The notes under the pieces were generated by a model that saw only the letters and a program-made list of their open reading frames with translations, was not told the origin of the DNA and ran no database searches. This document shows positions 31,163 through 40,935 of a stretch of 64,000 nucleotides of DNA, piece by piece (within the stretch, counting starts at the first letter, position 1; each line of letters opens with the position of its first letter). The DNA comes from Prorocentrum cordatum (lineage: Eukaryota; Sar; Dinophyceae; Prorocentrales; Prorocentraceae). Position numbers and translations under genes: made by a program. The DNA lies in the NCBI GenBank assembly GCA_963575745.1, contig CAUYUJ010021652.1:59444-123443 (forward strand), given 5' to 3'.

Positions 31163-31256
31163 CTATGGGCGTTGTGGGACGGGGGGGGGCGGGGGGGGGG
31201 CGCGCTCTGCCGCCCCCCCCCCCGCCCCCCCCCCGTCCCACAACGCCCACAGCTTT
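31163..31256. repeat. Hairpin with G-run and C-run arms
   Basis: GGGCGTTGTGGGACGGGGGG mirrors CCCCCCGTCCCACAACGCCC. Long G runs could also form quadruplexes. Confidence 0.7.
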
Positions 31257-31285
31257 CCTCTGCTCCGGGAAGAGGGTGCCATTCT

Positions 31286-31518
31286 CCCTCCCCTCCCCCT
31301 CCTCCTCCTCCTTCTCCTCCTCCTCCTGGTCCTCCTCCTGCTCCTCCTCCTGCTCCTCCTCTTGCTCCTCCCTGCTCCTCCTCCTTGTTCCTCCTCCTCC
31401 TCCTCCTCCTGGTCCTCCTCCTCCTCCTGCTCCTCCTCCTCCTCGATCCTCGATCCTCGATGCTCGATCCTCCCTCCTCCTCCTCCTCCTCCTCCTCCTC
31501 CTCCTCCTCCTCCTCCTC
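31286..31518. repeat. (TCC)n array
   Basis: TCC with CTCCTG and TCGATCC interruptions. A GC-only stretch (GCCGCGCCGCCGCGCC) follows to about 31635. Confidence 0.9.
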
Positions 31519-31744
31519 CGCTCCGCGGAGCCCGCAGCGCCCGGGCGCCGCGCGCGCGCGCCCCCCCGCGGCGCCGCGCCGCCGCGCCGCGCCGCGCCGT
31601 GCCGCGCCGCGCCGCGCGGCGCCGCGCGGCGCCATGGCCGAGGCGGAGGGCGCCAGGAGTGCCGCCAGGACGCAGCGCGGGCGGGATCTCGCTCGGGACG
31701 GTCGAGATTCGGCGGCGAGCGGGCGGGGGGCGTGAGGAGGAGGA

Positions 31745-31910
31745 GGGCTCCCACGCGGGCGCGAAGTGATTCGCGCTGCGCGCTTCGCGGTCCTCGTTCC
31801 TTCTCCCCCTCCTCCTCGTCTTCCTTTTCTCCCTTTTGGGGGGCGGCGCGAGAGCGCGAAGTGATTCGAGCTTCGCGCCTCGCGCAGCGCGAAGCGCGAA
31901 GTTGGGAGCC
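31745..31910. repeat. Repeat W, copy 1
   Basis: GCGCGAAGTGATTCGCGC motifs flank a pyrimidine block, ending GCAGCGCGAAGCGCGAAGTT. Copy 2 is at 37055-37190. Confidence 0.65.
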
Positions 31911-31911
31911 C

Positions 31912-32085
31912 TAGAAGGAGAAGACCTTCCCAGACGGCACGAGGACTTCTCAGAAGTCCTCGTGCCGTCTGAGGAGGTTTTGTGGTGTCTTCAGGAAAGG
32001 CGGACTTCTCGGGAGGCTGGGGGACTTCCGAGCCTTCTGAGAAGGCCCGCCCTTTCTCCCTTCCCCCTGGGCGCGCCGCCTAAAG
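31912..32085. repeat. PAL-A relative with a perfect 39-bp hairpin
   Basis: 31932-31950 (AGACGGCACGAGGACTTCT) and 31952-31970 are exact reverse complements separated by one base. The rest follows the PAL-A layout (TTCTGAGAAGGCCCGCC, then CCCTGGGCGCGCCGCC). Confidence 0.7.
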
Positions 32086-32406
32086 ATGTTTACGGAAAGA
32101 CTGGTTACGAAGACCGCCTTCATGGGCAGCGGTAGGGGGTGATAGGTGGCATAGGGGGGGAGCTGCATCGGCCCCCATCGTCCATTCATCGCCGGCAGGG
32201 GCCCGATTGCCAATTCCGGGCGCCCAAACTTGCGGGGGAGGTTGCGGGGATGATCTTGGGCGCCTCCTGGGCCGTCTTGGACGCTTTGAAGACCGAAGAG
32301 GCGGCAATGAAGCCGTGAAAAACTGCCCAGGAGGCGCCCACGAGCGCTCCAGGACGTTCCCCGGTGCCATCTGAAGCTATGTTGGACATGCATGTTCCGA
32401 GCGTAG

Positions 32407-32600
32407 GGGAACGAACAATGACATAAACATGACAACTCGAAGGTCCGCGCGCATTTCTCGGATCGGCCCTGTTCTCCCCTCCCTGGCGCGCGGAACGCGC
32501 CAGGTGCGGCGCCAGAGGCGCCGCCAGGGGGCTTCAGCGTCGATCCGAGAAGTCCGCGCGGACCTCCGAGTTTTGATGCTCATGTCATTGTTCGCTCCCG
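32407..32600. repeat. Foldback element FB
   Basis: GAACGAACAATGACATAAAC mirrors GATGCTCATGTCATTGTTCG, and the inner arms are GGTCCGCGCGCATTTCTCGG and its partner. Confidence 0.7.
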
Positions 32601-32884
32601 TAGAACAGCGAGTTCCTTGGCATCCCGAAGGGTCGCGTGGGACCCCCCGAAGGCGGCCGGGAGCGCCCGGGAGCGCCCGGGGCTCTGGCCCGTGGGCCCT
32701 TTCAGGCGTATTTGCAGAAGTCACCACATGGAACTCGAGGGGACCCTGAGGACACCGCAACTCGCGCCTCATGGCACGGCGGCGGATACACGAGAGCTCC
32801 TGGCAATCCGAGCGCGAGCGAGCCCGCGATGTACACCCTGGCAGTTCCCCTGTCGGGAGGCACCAGCGCCGTGCGCAAGTCTGA

Positions 32885-33095
32885 AGGTGTGAGTCTGCGT
32901 GCGAGTCTGACTGTGAGCGAGTCTGGGTGAGAGCGAGTCGGGCGGAGTATCAGTGACGGAGGGGCGAATGTGAGCGAGCCTGATCTGCGCACGAAGGGGT
33001 CTGGCTGCGAGCGGGTCTGAACGCAGGTGGGTCTGAGTGTGAGTGGGCCTGGGCATGAGTGGGTCTGAGCATGACGGAGGCTGAGTGCGTGAGGG
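32885..33095. repeat. GTGAGTCTG minisatellite
   Basis: Degenerate 12-22-bp units around GAGCGAGTCTGG/GAGTGGGTCTGA. Confidence 0.65.
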
Positions 33096-33291
33096 TCCGA
33101 GGGGAGGGCAGGGGAGGGGAGGAGGTGGGCGAAGGCGGGAGCATCACGCTGCCGACATCGACCCCGTGCTCGGTGCACGAGGAGCCCCAAGCACACCTGC
33201 ACACCGCGAGCTCGTCGTGTTCGCAGTCGTGCGCCACGCGGAGGCACATGTTCGGGGAAAGCCTTAGAAAGTTTCGATGTCAGGGCCCAGG

Positions 33292-34140
33292 TTTATGATG
33301 CTCCAACCTGCTTTAGCCTGGACCACCGGAAAGAGTTGTTGACGCTTCGCGAATCCCCACCAGTCCATCCAGAAACGATGCCCAGAGGAATTGCCTCGAT
33401 CAGGGAAGTGGGCAGCACGCATAGGAAGCCATTATGAGACATCTTGGTATATCTTGAGTCATCTTGAAGGTCATTTGGGGCTCTCCCAGGCGCTCTTGGA
33501 GTCATCTTAATCAGTGCCCCCCCCAAAGAGGCCAACATGTGGCTGAACCTTCGTAAAATCAATGATGCATCATTCTCGCCGAGGCCTCTTTGAGCATCTT
33601 GGGTGCCTCTGGGGGGTCTCTCGGGGCCTCTGGGGGGTCTCTCTGGGGCCTCCTGGGGCCCTCTTGGGGGCCTCTTGGGCCATGGCCATCTTGGGGCCAC
33701 CTTGGGACCTCTTGGGGCCTCCTGGGCGCTTCTTGGGGCCATCTTGGAGGAGAGCGATCAAACAAGAGGGGAGCTTTAATTAGGGTTCCCCCCCTCAGGA
33801 GGCCAAAATGGGGCCAACACCTTAGTACAACCAATGATTTTGGCTTCCTCGCCGAGGCCTTTTTGGACGCTCCGACACCTCGCGACACCCCCTGTCCAGG
33901 TCCAGGGGAGGGGGCAGGGGGAGGGGTAAACCCCTCCCCGAAGGGGAAGAAGGAGGGGTGGAAGAGGAAACTCCCTAAACCGCCGACGCCCAGAGGGCTG
34001 GTGGGATTTCGAGCACCAGGGAAGTAGCGACACTTGACAATCAGGGTCTTCCCATGTCGGGCCCTGGGAGGCGATACTCGTTCGACACTGTTTCGATACT
34101 TCTTCTGGGTGCTCGAGGTTGTTTCTGGGGTGCTGTCCTG
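33292..34140 (+). repeat. Repeat U, split by element S
   Basis: CCAACCTGCTTTAGCCTGG at the left and CCCATGTCGGGCCCTGGGAG at the right are U landmarks. They are adjacent at 22545-22735 but separated by about 0.7 kb here. Confidence 0.6.
33341..34010 (+). mobile_element. TIR element S, shorter copy
   Basis: From GACGCTTCGCGAATCCCCAC to GGGCTGGTGGGATTTCG. Holds a GGGGCCTCTTGGGG minisatellite (33590-33750), CAATGATTTTGGCTTCC and AAACCCCTCCCCGAAGGGG. The first minisatellite of the long copy is absent. Confidence 0.65.
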
Positions 34141-34324
34141 GAGGACGAGGTGGGCAACCGGAGCCCCAATCGTGTTCTCAGTGGCTCGGCGCGCTCGCAC
34201 GAGCGGGGCCGTGCTCGACCTGCCCGCCAGGAACCCCACAGCGCGGCAGCGCTGGGGCAAGGCCGGCGCCCTCGCCAAGAACATGGTCCGGCAGGCAAAG
34301 GTCGTGGCGGACGTGACCTCGGCC

Positions 34325-34552
34325 TTGGCTGCCGAGTCAGGCGCGCGGGCTTTCTCCTCTGCCTCCTCCTCCTCCTCCTCCTCCTCCTCCTCCTCCTCAC
34401 TGTATCCTCCTCCTCGTTTTCCTTTTCCTCTTTCTCGCCCTCCTCCTCCTCCTCCTCGCCCTCCTCCTGCTGCTCCTGCTCCTCCTGATCCTGCTGCTCC
34501 TGCTCCTCCTCCTCCTCCTCCTCCTCGTGGTTGCCGAGTCGGGCGCGCGGGC
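34325..34552. repeat. (TCC)n array bounded by 22-bp direct repeats
   Basis: The array 34351-34530 lies between CTGCCGAGTCAGGCGCGCGG at 34329 and TTGCCGAGTCGGGCGCGCGG at 34531. The direct repeats match at 20 of 22 bases. The sequence to the left (34200-34350) reads as plausible coding DNA in one frame, but no protein family is recognised. Confidence 0.75.
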
Positions 34553-34555
34553 CGT

Positions 34556-34975
34556 CGAGCAGTGGCGGTGGCGTCCCGGCTCGCCCTAGAGGTCCTACCA
34601 AAAAGCGTGCTCTACTAACGCCTTCTGCGGCCTGCACGGCACATGCTCTTGGAGCATTTCTTGGCCGAGTCTGTCTTGTCTTAACACCTCGGGCTTATGG
34701 TCTAAGAACACTGCTCAGAGCGTGACTCACCTCCCCCGGCGTTCGCTTCCAGGCAAAAGCAAGTCATACCACGCGCCTCACCGTCAAGCGGCCCGACCAG
34801 CGCAGGCCGCAGTTTGGCATCGTTTGGTATCTCCTGGAAGCGAGGGTGGTCAAAAGCGAGGTAGGTTTGTTTTCCCCCAAATTGTCTTTGTTATGAGAAC
34901 ACTTTTGAGGCTCTAAGAACGTTTCGTGGTAGGCTCATCGGGATGCCGGGACGGTCGGTCTCTGCTCAAGGCTGG
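34556..34975 (+). repeat. Repeat X, copy 1
   Basis: GAGCAGTGGCGGTGGCGTCC to GGGACGGTCGGTCTCTGCTC. Copy 2 is at about 45376-45596. Confidence 0.5.
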
Positions 34976-35119
34976 TCTTTGTTTTGCCCTCCCTCTGCGA
35001 GCACTCCGCCAGGCTCTTGCGAACATCTCCCAGGAGTTGCCTCCCACCATCCTCGCGCCCCTGCGCCTTCCCCCAGCCCTTGGTGCAAACCCTGGAAAGG
35101 GGCTTTCGGGGGACGAAGA

Positions 35120-35900
35120 CAGATGAGGTCGGAGCCTGTCTTGGGGCCCTGTCTGAGCCGTCTTCGGGCCCTCCTGGGGCCCCGCAGAGCTCGTCTTGGG
35201 GCTCTCTCGGGGGCTTCTTCGACTGCCCTGGGGCTATCTTGGCGGCCCATGGGGCCGTCTTTTCGGCTGCTGGGGCCCGAACAGGCAAGGCATTCGATGT
35301 TGGCATCTTCGGCCCCCATTTGCGAGTCTCTTCAGGGCCGTCTTGAGGCTGTCTTGGGCCGTCTTGACCTTTGGCAGTTTGAAGGGGTCTTGCCTTTGAG
35401 TCATCTTGTTGCCATGCTTGGTCATCTTGGCTGTCGTGGAGGCCCTCTTGATGCTGTCTTGAGCGGGACATCCGATGGAGGCAGTATTTCCCGCTGGGCT
35501 GGCGGGATGAGCCGAAGGCCATTGAGAGTTTCGTATAATGACAACTGGGCTCGCACATCAGGTATGCCAAGCACTCCGTCGCAAGCGAAGGGGCAGTGGA
35601 TTTAGTGGCCTTCGACCCATCCCGCCACCGTGCCGGGGTCGTGGCTGCCCCTTGGGGTCTCTTCGCAGCCTCATAGGGTCCTCTCTGGGACCTTCTCGGG
35701 GCCCTTTAGAGGCCTCTTAGCAGCCTGCTGGGGATCTCTTGGGTGCCTCTGTGGCCCTCTGTGTGGGGCTCCATAGGGGGTCCTTGGGGCGGTCTCGGAG
35801 CCCCTCGTGGGGTGAATTGCCTCTTGGGTTCCCCTCAGGGGCCGTCTTTGGGCCCTCTTGGGGTTTTCTTGGGGACCCCTTTGGCCTTTTGGGTTGTCTG
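35120..35900. repeat. GGGGCCGTCTTGG-type minisatellites
   Basis: Degenerate tracts at 35120-35480 and 35640-35900 with GGGGCCCTCTTGGGG and GCCGTCTTG units, related to 17045-17275. Confidence 0.6.
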
Positions 35901-36648
35901 GACGCTGTTAAGGCTGAACTGGCGAGTTTGCTAGAATTTTACAACAACCCATGGCTCTTCAATGAGTCAGCTTTCTTGGGCCAGCCCCCAAGGCGTCCAA
36001 GACGGCCAGACAGGCCCCCCCAGAGAGTCCCAGGACGGATGGTCCCCTTGGGCCACCTTGGAACACGCGGGACGCGTGGACTCCGAACCACGCTCCCGAT
36101 GCTTTGATAAACGTCCAGCGAGGAACCTTTGGAACGTTCGGCCACGTCCAGGTATTCTGGGAATCTGGAGTCCGTGGCTCTGAAAGAGTACTCACCACAT
36201 CCAGCCCATACCTCGGCGGGACCTGATGACACTCCACACTGTGCCCACGCCACGGTGGCGGATATCCATCAAGGATTACGCTCAGCCAGCGTCAGGATAT
36301 CTGTGCACGTTGTGTTTGCGAGCTCGCCTAGTGTTCAATGTTGGTACATCGGCACGTGCGCTGACATAGTTTTTGGCTCATGGTGCTGCAAACTAGGAGG
36401 ACGATAGTAACGATGACGAGGACGAAGATAACAAAACAGGTCTCAGGCACGGAGGTGGCGGAAGACAGGGAGGAGGTAAACGAGACGAGGAGAGCACGCA
36501 GGAGGCAGAAGAGGAGGACGGGAGATGCGGGTGAAAAGGAGCGGGATGATAGGAGGAGGAGGGATGAGGAAGAGGAGGTTGAGGAGCCGACGCCTTCGAT
36601 GTTTTGACGCAGCACACAAGCAGCCCCTGTCTCGACTGATGCACGATG
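35901..36648. other. Unassigned spacer
   Basis: No repeat arms found. A GGAGGAAGAGG-type purine-rich stretch occurs near 36440-36590. No gene recognised. Confidence 0.4.
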
Positions 36649-36855
36649 CAGTGGGGGCGCTCATCAAGAAGCCATTTGCTTTTCGTCAGGGTACCCTGGG
36701 TCTCTTCGCTCCGCGCGCTGCGCGGTGACTTCCCGCAGCCGTTGGAGAAGCTGCTGCGTTCAGGGTGCGCCAGGCTTCCCCTCGGGTGTACCCCGTGCGC
36801 GGGTTTGCTCAGGGCTGGGTTTCCTGCGAGGGTTCCCTGCGGCCGCGCCCGCACT
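36649..36855. mobile_element. CAG-related element
   Basis: Begins CAGTGGGGGCGCTCATCAAG and ends GCGCCCGCACTG, with TCAGGGTACCCTGGGTCTCT. The sister copy is nested in MITE-1 at 57316-57521. Confidence 0.6.
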
Positions 36856-37054
36856 GTAGTTCGCGCTGTTCCGCTCCAGCTCGCGCCGGAGCGACTGCCG
36901 GGCCACGCGCGTGGCGGCGGCAGGCTCGTGCCGTGACGGCGCGGCGGCGGCGGTCCCAGCGGTGTGGCGCTCGGCGCGCTGAGCGACGCCAGTGGCCCAG
37001 AGTCCGCCGGCATCGAACGATGAATGCAATGTTGATGCGATCCACAAGGGCGCC

Positions 37055-37190
37055 CTCGAGGGCGCGAAGTGATTCGCGCTTCGCGGTTCGGCTCCGATTC
37101 CTCCTCGTCCTCTTCTTCTCCCCTGGGAGGCGGCGCGAGAGCGCGAAGTTTCTCGCACTTTGCGCTTCGCGCTGCGCGAAGCGCGAAGTT
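37055..37190. repeat. Repeat W, copy 2
   Basis: GGCGCGAAGTGATTCGCGCT to GCGCGAAGCGCGAAGTTGGG, flanking a short pyrimidine block. Confidence 0.65.
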
Positions 37191-37308
37191 GGGATCCCTT
37201 GGATCCACGCGGAGTCAGGAGCCAACGCCGACGTCGTGACGACACGAAGCTGCTGAATGGTGTGCGTCTCGTCATTTGGTCGATCGCTTCGCCTCGCAGC
37301 GTCAGCAG

Positions 37309-37420
37309 GCGAGTGGCCGTTCTACCTCACAGCGCCGAGGGGCGGGGCCAAGATCTACACGACGTCAGAGATGGTGGACCAGTTCATCGACGACGATGTG
37401 ATGCAGCAGCTGGAGAACAG
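37309..37420 (+). CDS. Possible isolated exon, unknown protein
   Basis: The 112-bp stretch encodes a compositionally normal peptide (EWPFYLTAPRGGAKIYT, then SEMVDQFIDDDVMQQLENR). It is preceded by CAGCAG and followed by GCGTGG, which would be a GC-type donor of the kind used in dinoflagellate introns. I do not recognise the family and found no linked exons. It could be a remnant captured between repeats. Position and phase are inference. Confidence 0.3.
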
Positions 37421-37565
37421 GCGTGGCCATCTCGTTATCCTACCTGCAGCCTTCAAGCCCAACCGTATTTCCATTTCCCTACCCTGTACCCGTCTCTCCT
37501 GTGGCCTGAAGCACAGACGCACCACCTCGAATCTTGTTGGAATGTCGAGTTAAGACGTTCTAGCA

Positions 37566-37587
37566 TCCGTAGCATTTTTGGCTCAAG
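37566..37587 (+). other. Relic dinoflagellate spliced leader
   Basis: TCCGTAGCATTTTTGGCTC followed by AAG matches the 22-nt SL at 20 positions (CA to AT at SL positions 9 and 10). The sense orientation agrees with the cysteine-rich fragment downstream, and an ATG lies 94 nt after it (37682). No SL RNA donor follows (GGGAATAACC), so this is an integrated transcript end, not an SL RNA gene. Confidence 0.8.
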
Positions 37588-37710
37588 GGGAATAACCTGG
37601 CCCAAGCCAGATTTCATCAGCCAACTTGCGAGTCACTGCTGTCTGTGCGGCTTGCAAACCGCGAAGCCAGCCTTCACGAAGATGGAACGCCGCCTGGTCA
37701 TGCCGATAAG

Positions 37711-37731
37711 TTTAGGGTTTAGTGCTTAGGG
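37711..37731. repeat. Short telomere-like TTTAGGG tract
   Basis: TTTAGGGTTTAGTGCTTAGG, about three degenerate units of the TTTAGGG repeat used at plant-type telomeres. It lies between the ATG at 37682 and the cysteine-rich frame and introduces a stop. Confidence 0.4.
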
Positions 37732-38229
37732 TTGACTCTGTTGCTGCTGGTGCGTGAAAGCCTGTTGAGGCATGTGAACTGTCTGAGGCTTTCTGGTGGA
37801 GTGTGTACCAGGTTGGCAACGCCGTTGACGTGGGGCATACACGGCACTGGAAAGTGCAAGGGCACTGGGACGTCGGACTTGTCTGGTCTGACCGTCGCTG
37901 ATTGCGCCAGCTTGTGTGCGCAGACGAGCAGTTGCTACTTCTTGAGTCACTCCCCGACGGAGTGCAAGGTGAGTCCTGGCTCTGACAGAATTAATCCTTT
38001 CCTATCGTCCTTTGCAGTCTACCAGCTGTATTTCAATCATGGAGTCCACGACGCAGGAATGTGCAAGGGCACTGGGACGACGGACACTTCTGGACTGACC
38101 GTTGATGGGTGCGGCAGTCTGTGCTCGCGGTCGGGCGGCTGCCAGTTTTCCATCCATTCTCCGACGGAGTGCAAGCTGAGTGAGATCTGCGACAGAATCG
38201 ACTCCTGGGCGATGGGCTTCAGCATCTAG
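37723..38229 (+). pseudogene. Cysteine-rich two-repeat protein fragment
   Basis: The open frame runs from just after TAG (37720-37722) to TAG at 38227-38229. It encodes two tandem repeats with 69-residue spacing. The first has CKGTGTSDLSGLTVADCASL and HSPTECKVS; the second has CKGTGTTDTSGLTVDGCGSL and HSPTECKLS. The conserved pattern is five or six Cys per unit plus an (S/C)DRI motif, resembling small disulphide-rich extracellular modules (PAN/apple-like), which is inference. In another frame just upstream (37760-37805) lies the tail of a third, decayed unit (VEACELSEAFWWSVYQ). The frame has no ATG before the first repeat. It starts with a hydrophobic stretch (LTLLLLV), so a lost start or upstream exon is likely. 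GTGAGT at about 37968 is probably not a donor, because the repeat reads through it. Confidence 0.5.
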
Positions 38230-38845
38230 CTGCCACTCGGCATTGATTCTAGCGCCCGCCTTCGCTCTGGGAGCCCCGACGACGGCGCCCACCCCGGCGA
38301 CCTGCGCACAGCTGCACTCGGGGGGGCTGTGCCAAGGAACCCCGTTGTCATTTCCCACCGCGGCCAACCCGCATAGCAAGCATGGGCAATTTCCCTGAGG
38401 GCGCCCTTGCATCCTCGCCTCCTCGGTCCACGCTTGGCCGCTTTCGCTGGCCGCGCCCCGCCCGCAGAGTGTTAACATGGCCTGCCAAGGCCCTTGCATC
38501 TTGCATGCTTGACGGCATTATCCCTTCTCCCCCATGTCATCGGCGAAGCCCACTGACCATGAGACATCAACGGAACATCTTGCAGGGATTTTGAATATTC
38601 AGGCAAAAGACTAAGGCCCTAGGCACCCAACTCTCGCATCCTCATGTCACGGGCCGACATTGAGACCCGCCCCGTGCCCTCGCCCAGCTGGCCCCGCCGG
38701 TTCCGCCCTTGAGGGGCCCTCGTGCGCGCTCCGCCCTGATTCATGCTGCCCTGTCGAGACCCGGCTGGGGGGGGGGGCGTGACCCCCCCTTCGGATGCAA
38801 GCAACTCTTGGGAGGCCAAATTCTGATTCAGCCCTGGTCCGAAAT
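38230..38845. other. Unassigned spacer after the Cys-rich fragment
   Basis: No repeats recognised. An open stretch near 38240-38398 has no recognised motif and could be 3' UTR or unrelated. Confidence 0.4.
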
Positions 38846-38940
38846 CCCATTTCATCCGGCCTAATCCCGCTCAGTCCCGCTTAATCCGGCTTTATCCTGC
38901 TTAGTCCTGCTTAATCTGGCTTGATGCCGCTTGATCCGAG
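38846..38940. repeat. CGCTTAATCCGG minisatellite
   Basis: About eight 10-11-bp units (CCGCTTAATC, CTGCTTAGTC). A similar array is at 52213-52290 and a short one near 13545-13575. Confidence 0.7.
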
Positions 38941-39184
38941 GCCCACTCTGGCTCCACAGCCCCCCAATGGGGCTTCATCCTCCTCAGTCATTCCGACGAA
39001 AAGCCTCCCAGCAGTTGCCTCCTACCCCCCCGGCCGCGCTCTCCTGCCGGCCGCGCCGGGCCCTGCCGCGGAGACCATCGCGCGCCCGCGGGCGCCCCGC
39101 AGGTGCGTGTGCGCGCTGGACGTGGACGACGAAGTCCTCGACCTGCTCAAGACCATGGGGGAGCGGCCCCCGGGCCCCCAAAAC

Positions 39185-39353
39185 TCAGGAGGGAAAACAC
39201 ACACAGACACAATTCATCGTCGATTCCCACGAACATGTGGGAAACTATGGGAAGTGTGTGTGGGGGGGAAGACAGAAACCCAGAACATGTGGAAACATAT
39301 GGGGGATCCTGTTACTTGTGTGTACTTACTTGTGTGTGCCAGGGCCCCTTCAA
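39185..39353 (+). repeat. Repeat K, copy 2
   Basis: CAGGAGGGAAAACACACACA, then GGAAACATATGGGGGATCCT, and CCAGGGCCCCTTC at the end. Confidence 0.7.
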
Positions 39354-39550
39354 AAACGGGGCCCTCGAGAGACCGCCCCAGAGCAGCCCGAGGGTCCCCC
39401 GAGGGGGCCCACGAGGAGGCGCAGCCCCCGAGGGGCGCGCAGGACGGCTCCGAGAGGGGCATGCCGCGACTTTCCCCGCCTCTCCCCTCTCCTCTTCCCG
39501 TCCCCCCTCCCCGCCCCTCGCCTCCCCTCTGTCGAAGAAAAAACACCATA

Positions 39551-39728
39551 CAGTGGAGACCCATGCCAAGAAACACCCTGTCTGCCTCCAGGGTGCCCTG
39601 GGTTCCTTGGGTGTCGATGGCTTTTCTATTGAGAGCGTGACGTTCCCACACCCAAAAAAACAATGGTCGTCCTGAGATCTCAGGGTTGAGTTTCTTGTGG
39701 AAGGTTTCTTGTGGACTGGCCTCCACTG
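39551..39728. mobile_element. CAG-family element, complete, TA flanks
   Basis: CAGTGGAGACCCATGCCAAG to GGACTGGCCTCCACTG, 178 bp, bordered by TA on both sides. An FB element begins 2 bp after its end. Confidence 0.7.
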
Positions 39729-39729
39729 T

Positions 39730-39894
39730 AAACATAAACTTTCGGCGCTCCGCGCGGATTTCTTGGATCCGCGCTTGCCCCCGCCCTGGCGGCGCTTCTG
39801 GCGCCGCCCCAAGCGCGCTCCGCGCGTTTGGGAGGGGGGTCCAGCGCGGACCCAAGAGATCCGCGCGGAGCGCCAAAAGTTTATGTTTATGAAG
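39730..39894. repeat. Foldback element FB
   Basis: AAACATAAACTTTCGGCGCT mirrors CGCCAAAAGTTTATGTTTAT. The centre is CTGGCGGCGCTTCTGGCGCC. The right end continues into a 60-bp tandem duplication (39886-39990; CTTCTACTCGGCCCTCTCCT twice). Confidence 0.7.
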
Positions 39895-40107
39895 TTGTTT
39901 CTCCTTCTACTCGGCCCTCTCCTCTGACTTCCCAAAAACTTATGTTTACAAAGTTGCTTCTCCTTCTACTCGGCCCTCTCCTCTGCCTTCCCCCCCGCCA
40001 CCACGCACCAACACAACCCAAGCACTTGAGCCATGTCGCAGGAGCGCGCGCTGCCATTTTGCAGCCCTCCGCCCCTTGAGCCCCCCCGAGACCGCCAGGT
40101 GGAGGAA

Positions 40108-40200
40108 GATCGAGCAGGAGGAGGAGGAGGAGGAGGAGGAGGAGGAGGAGGAGGAGGAGGAGGAGGAGGAGGAGGAGAAGGAGTAGGCGGAGAAGGTTCA
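40108..40200. repeat. (GGA)n array
   Basis: About 80 bp of GGA with GAAGGAGTAGGCGGAGAAGG at its right end. A relative of 3770-3846 follows at 40230-40356 (GGTGTTGGTGCG, GCCCAGTTCCAAGCCTCC). Confidence 0.8.
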
Positions 40201-40356
40201 TCTAGAAGGAGGAGGAGGACAGAGGTTGGGTCCAACGCCGACATCGGCGATGTGCCTCCACCGAGGGAAGGCGATCCCGTTTTGGTGTTGGTGCGTCCCC
40301 CCCCCCCGGTGGACGCAGCCCCCCGTTTTGGTGCTGGTGCCCAGTTCCAAGCCTCC

Positions 40357-40616
40357 GGTCTGGATCCACAACTCTTGGGGCGCCCTCCGGTGTCTGCGGC
40401 GCGAGTCTGAGGCGCAACGATGGGGGGGGGGGGGGACGGGAATCGGCTCCCGGGGGGGGGGGAAACGCGTCGACCTCCGATCTCCCATCCCCTCGCGGAG
40501 ATGGGGCCCGATGAGGACGACGTGGGGCTGATGAAGGGGGGGTGAACCCCAGGTCGCCCACGCATCGCCGACGGCCGATCCCAGACCCCCTCGAGGCATG
40601 ACAAAAATCGCGACGG
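40357..40616. other. Spacer with G runs
   Basis: Two G runs (40421-40434 and 40451-40460) surround GACGGGAATCGGCTCCC. No gene seen. Confidence 0.4.
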
Positions 40617-40783
40617 GAGGTTGTCAGGAGGGAAAAAACACACAGACACAATCAATCGTCGATCCCCCAGAAAATATGGAAAAATATGGGAAGTGGTGGG
40701 GAAGACAAAAACCCAGAAAATATATAAAAATATGGAGAATCTTGTTATTTGTGTGTATTTATTTGTGTGTCCCAGGGCCCCTT
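40617..40783 (+). repeat. Repeat K, copy 3
   Basis: TCAGGAGGGAAAAAACACAC to CCAGGGCCCCTTC, with AAAATATGGGAAGTGGTGGG. Confidence 0.7.
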
Positions 40784-40804
40784 CAGGTTGTTCGCTAATT
40801 TTCT

Positions 40805-40935
40805 GCCTCGGGGGGCCCTTACCAGGCCTCGGGGCTGTGAACACACGACTCGGGATGAAAGACCGGTCCCGGAGGAGTGGGCGAGGCCCCTGGGGGTCGA
40901 GGTCATACGAAAAAAACATGGCGTCGGGGGTCCTG
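40805..40935 (-). repeat. Repeat J, inverted copy
   Basis: The reverse strand reads CCCCCGACGCCATG, GACCCCCAGGGGCCTC, TTTCATCCCGAGTCGTG and CCCCGAGGCCTGG. Confidence 0.6.

Noticed and set aside
36366-36382. TTTTTGGCTCATG as a spliced-leader relic
   Set aside because: Only the last part matches; the upstream half of the SL is absent.
37711-37731. A true interstitial telomere
   Set aside because: Only about three imperfect TTTAGGG units; too short to claim beyond a telomere-like motif.
37969-38016. Intron from GTGAGT to TTTGCAG inside the Cys-rich fragment
   Set aside because: The translated segment contains SDRI, which aligns with CDRI in the second repeat, so the sequence is more likely coding.
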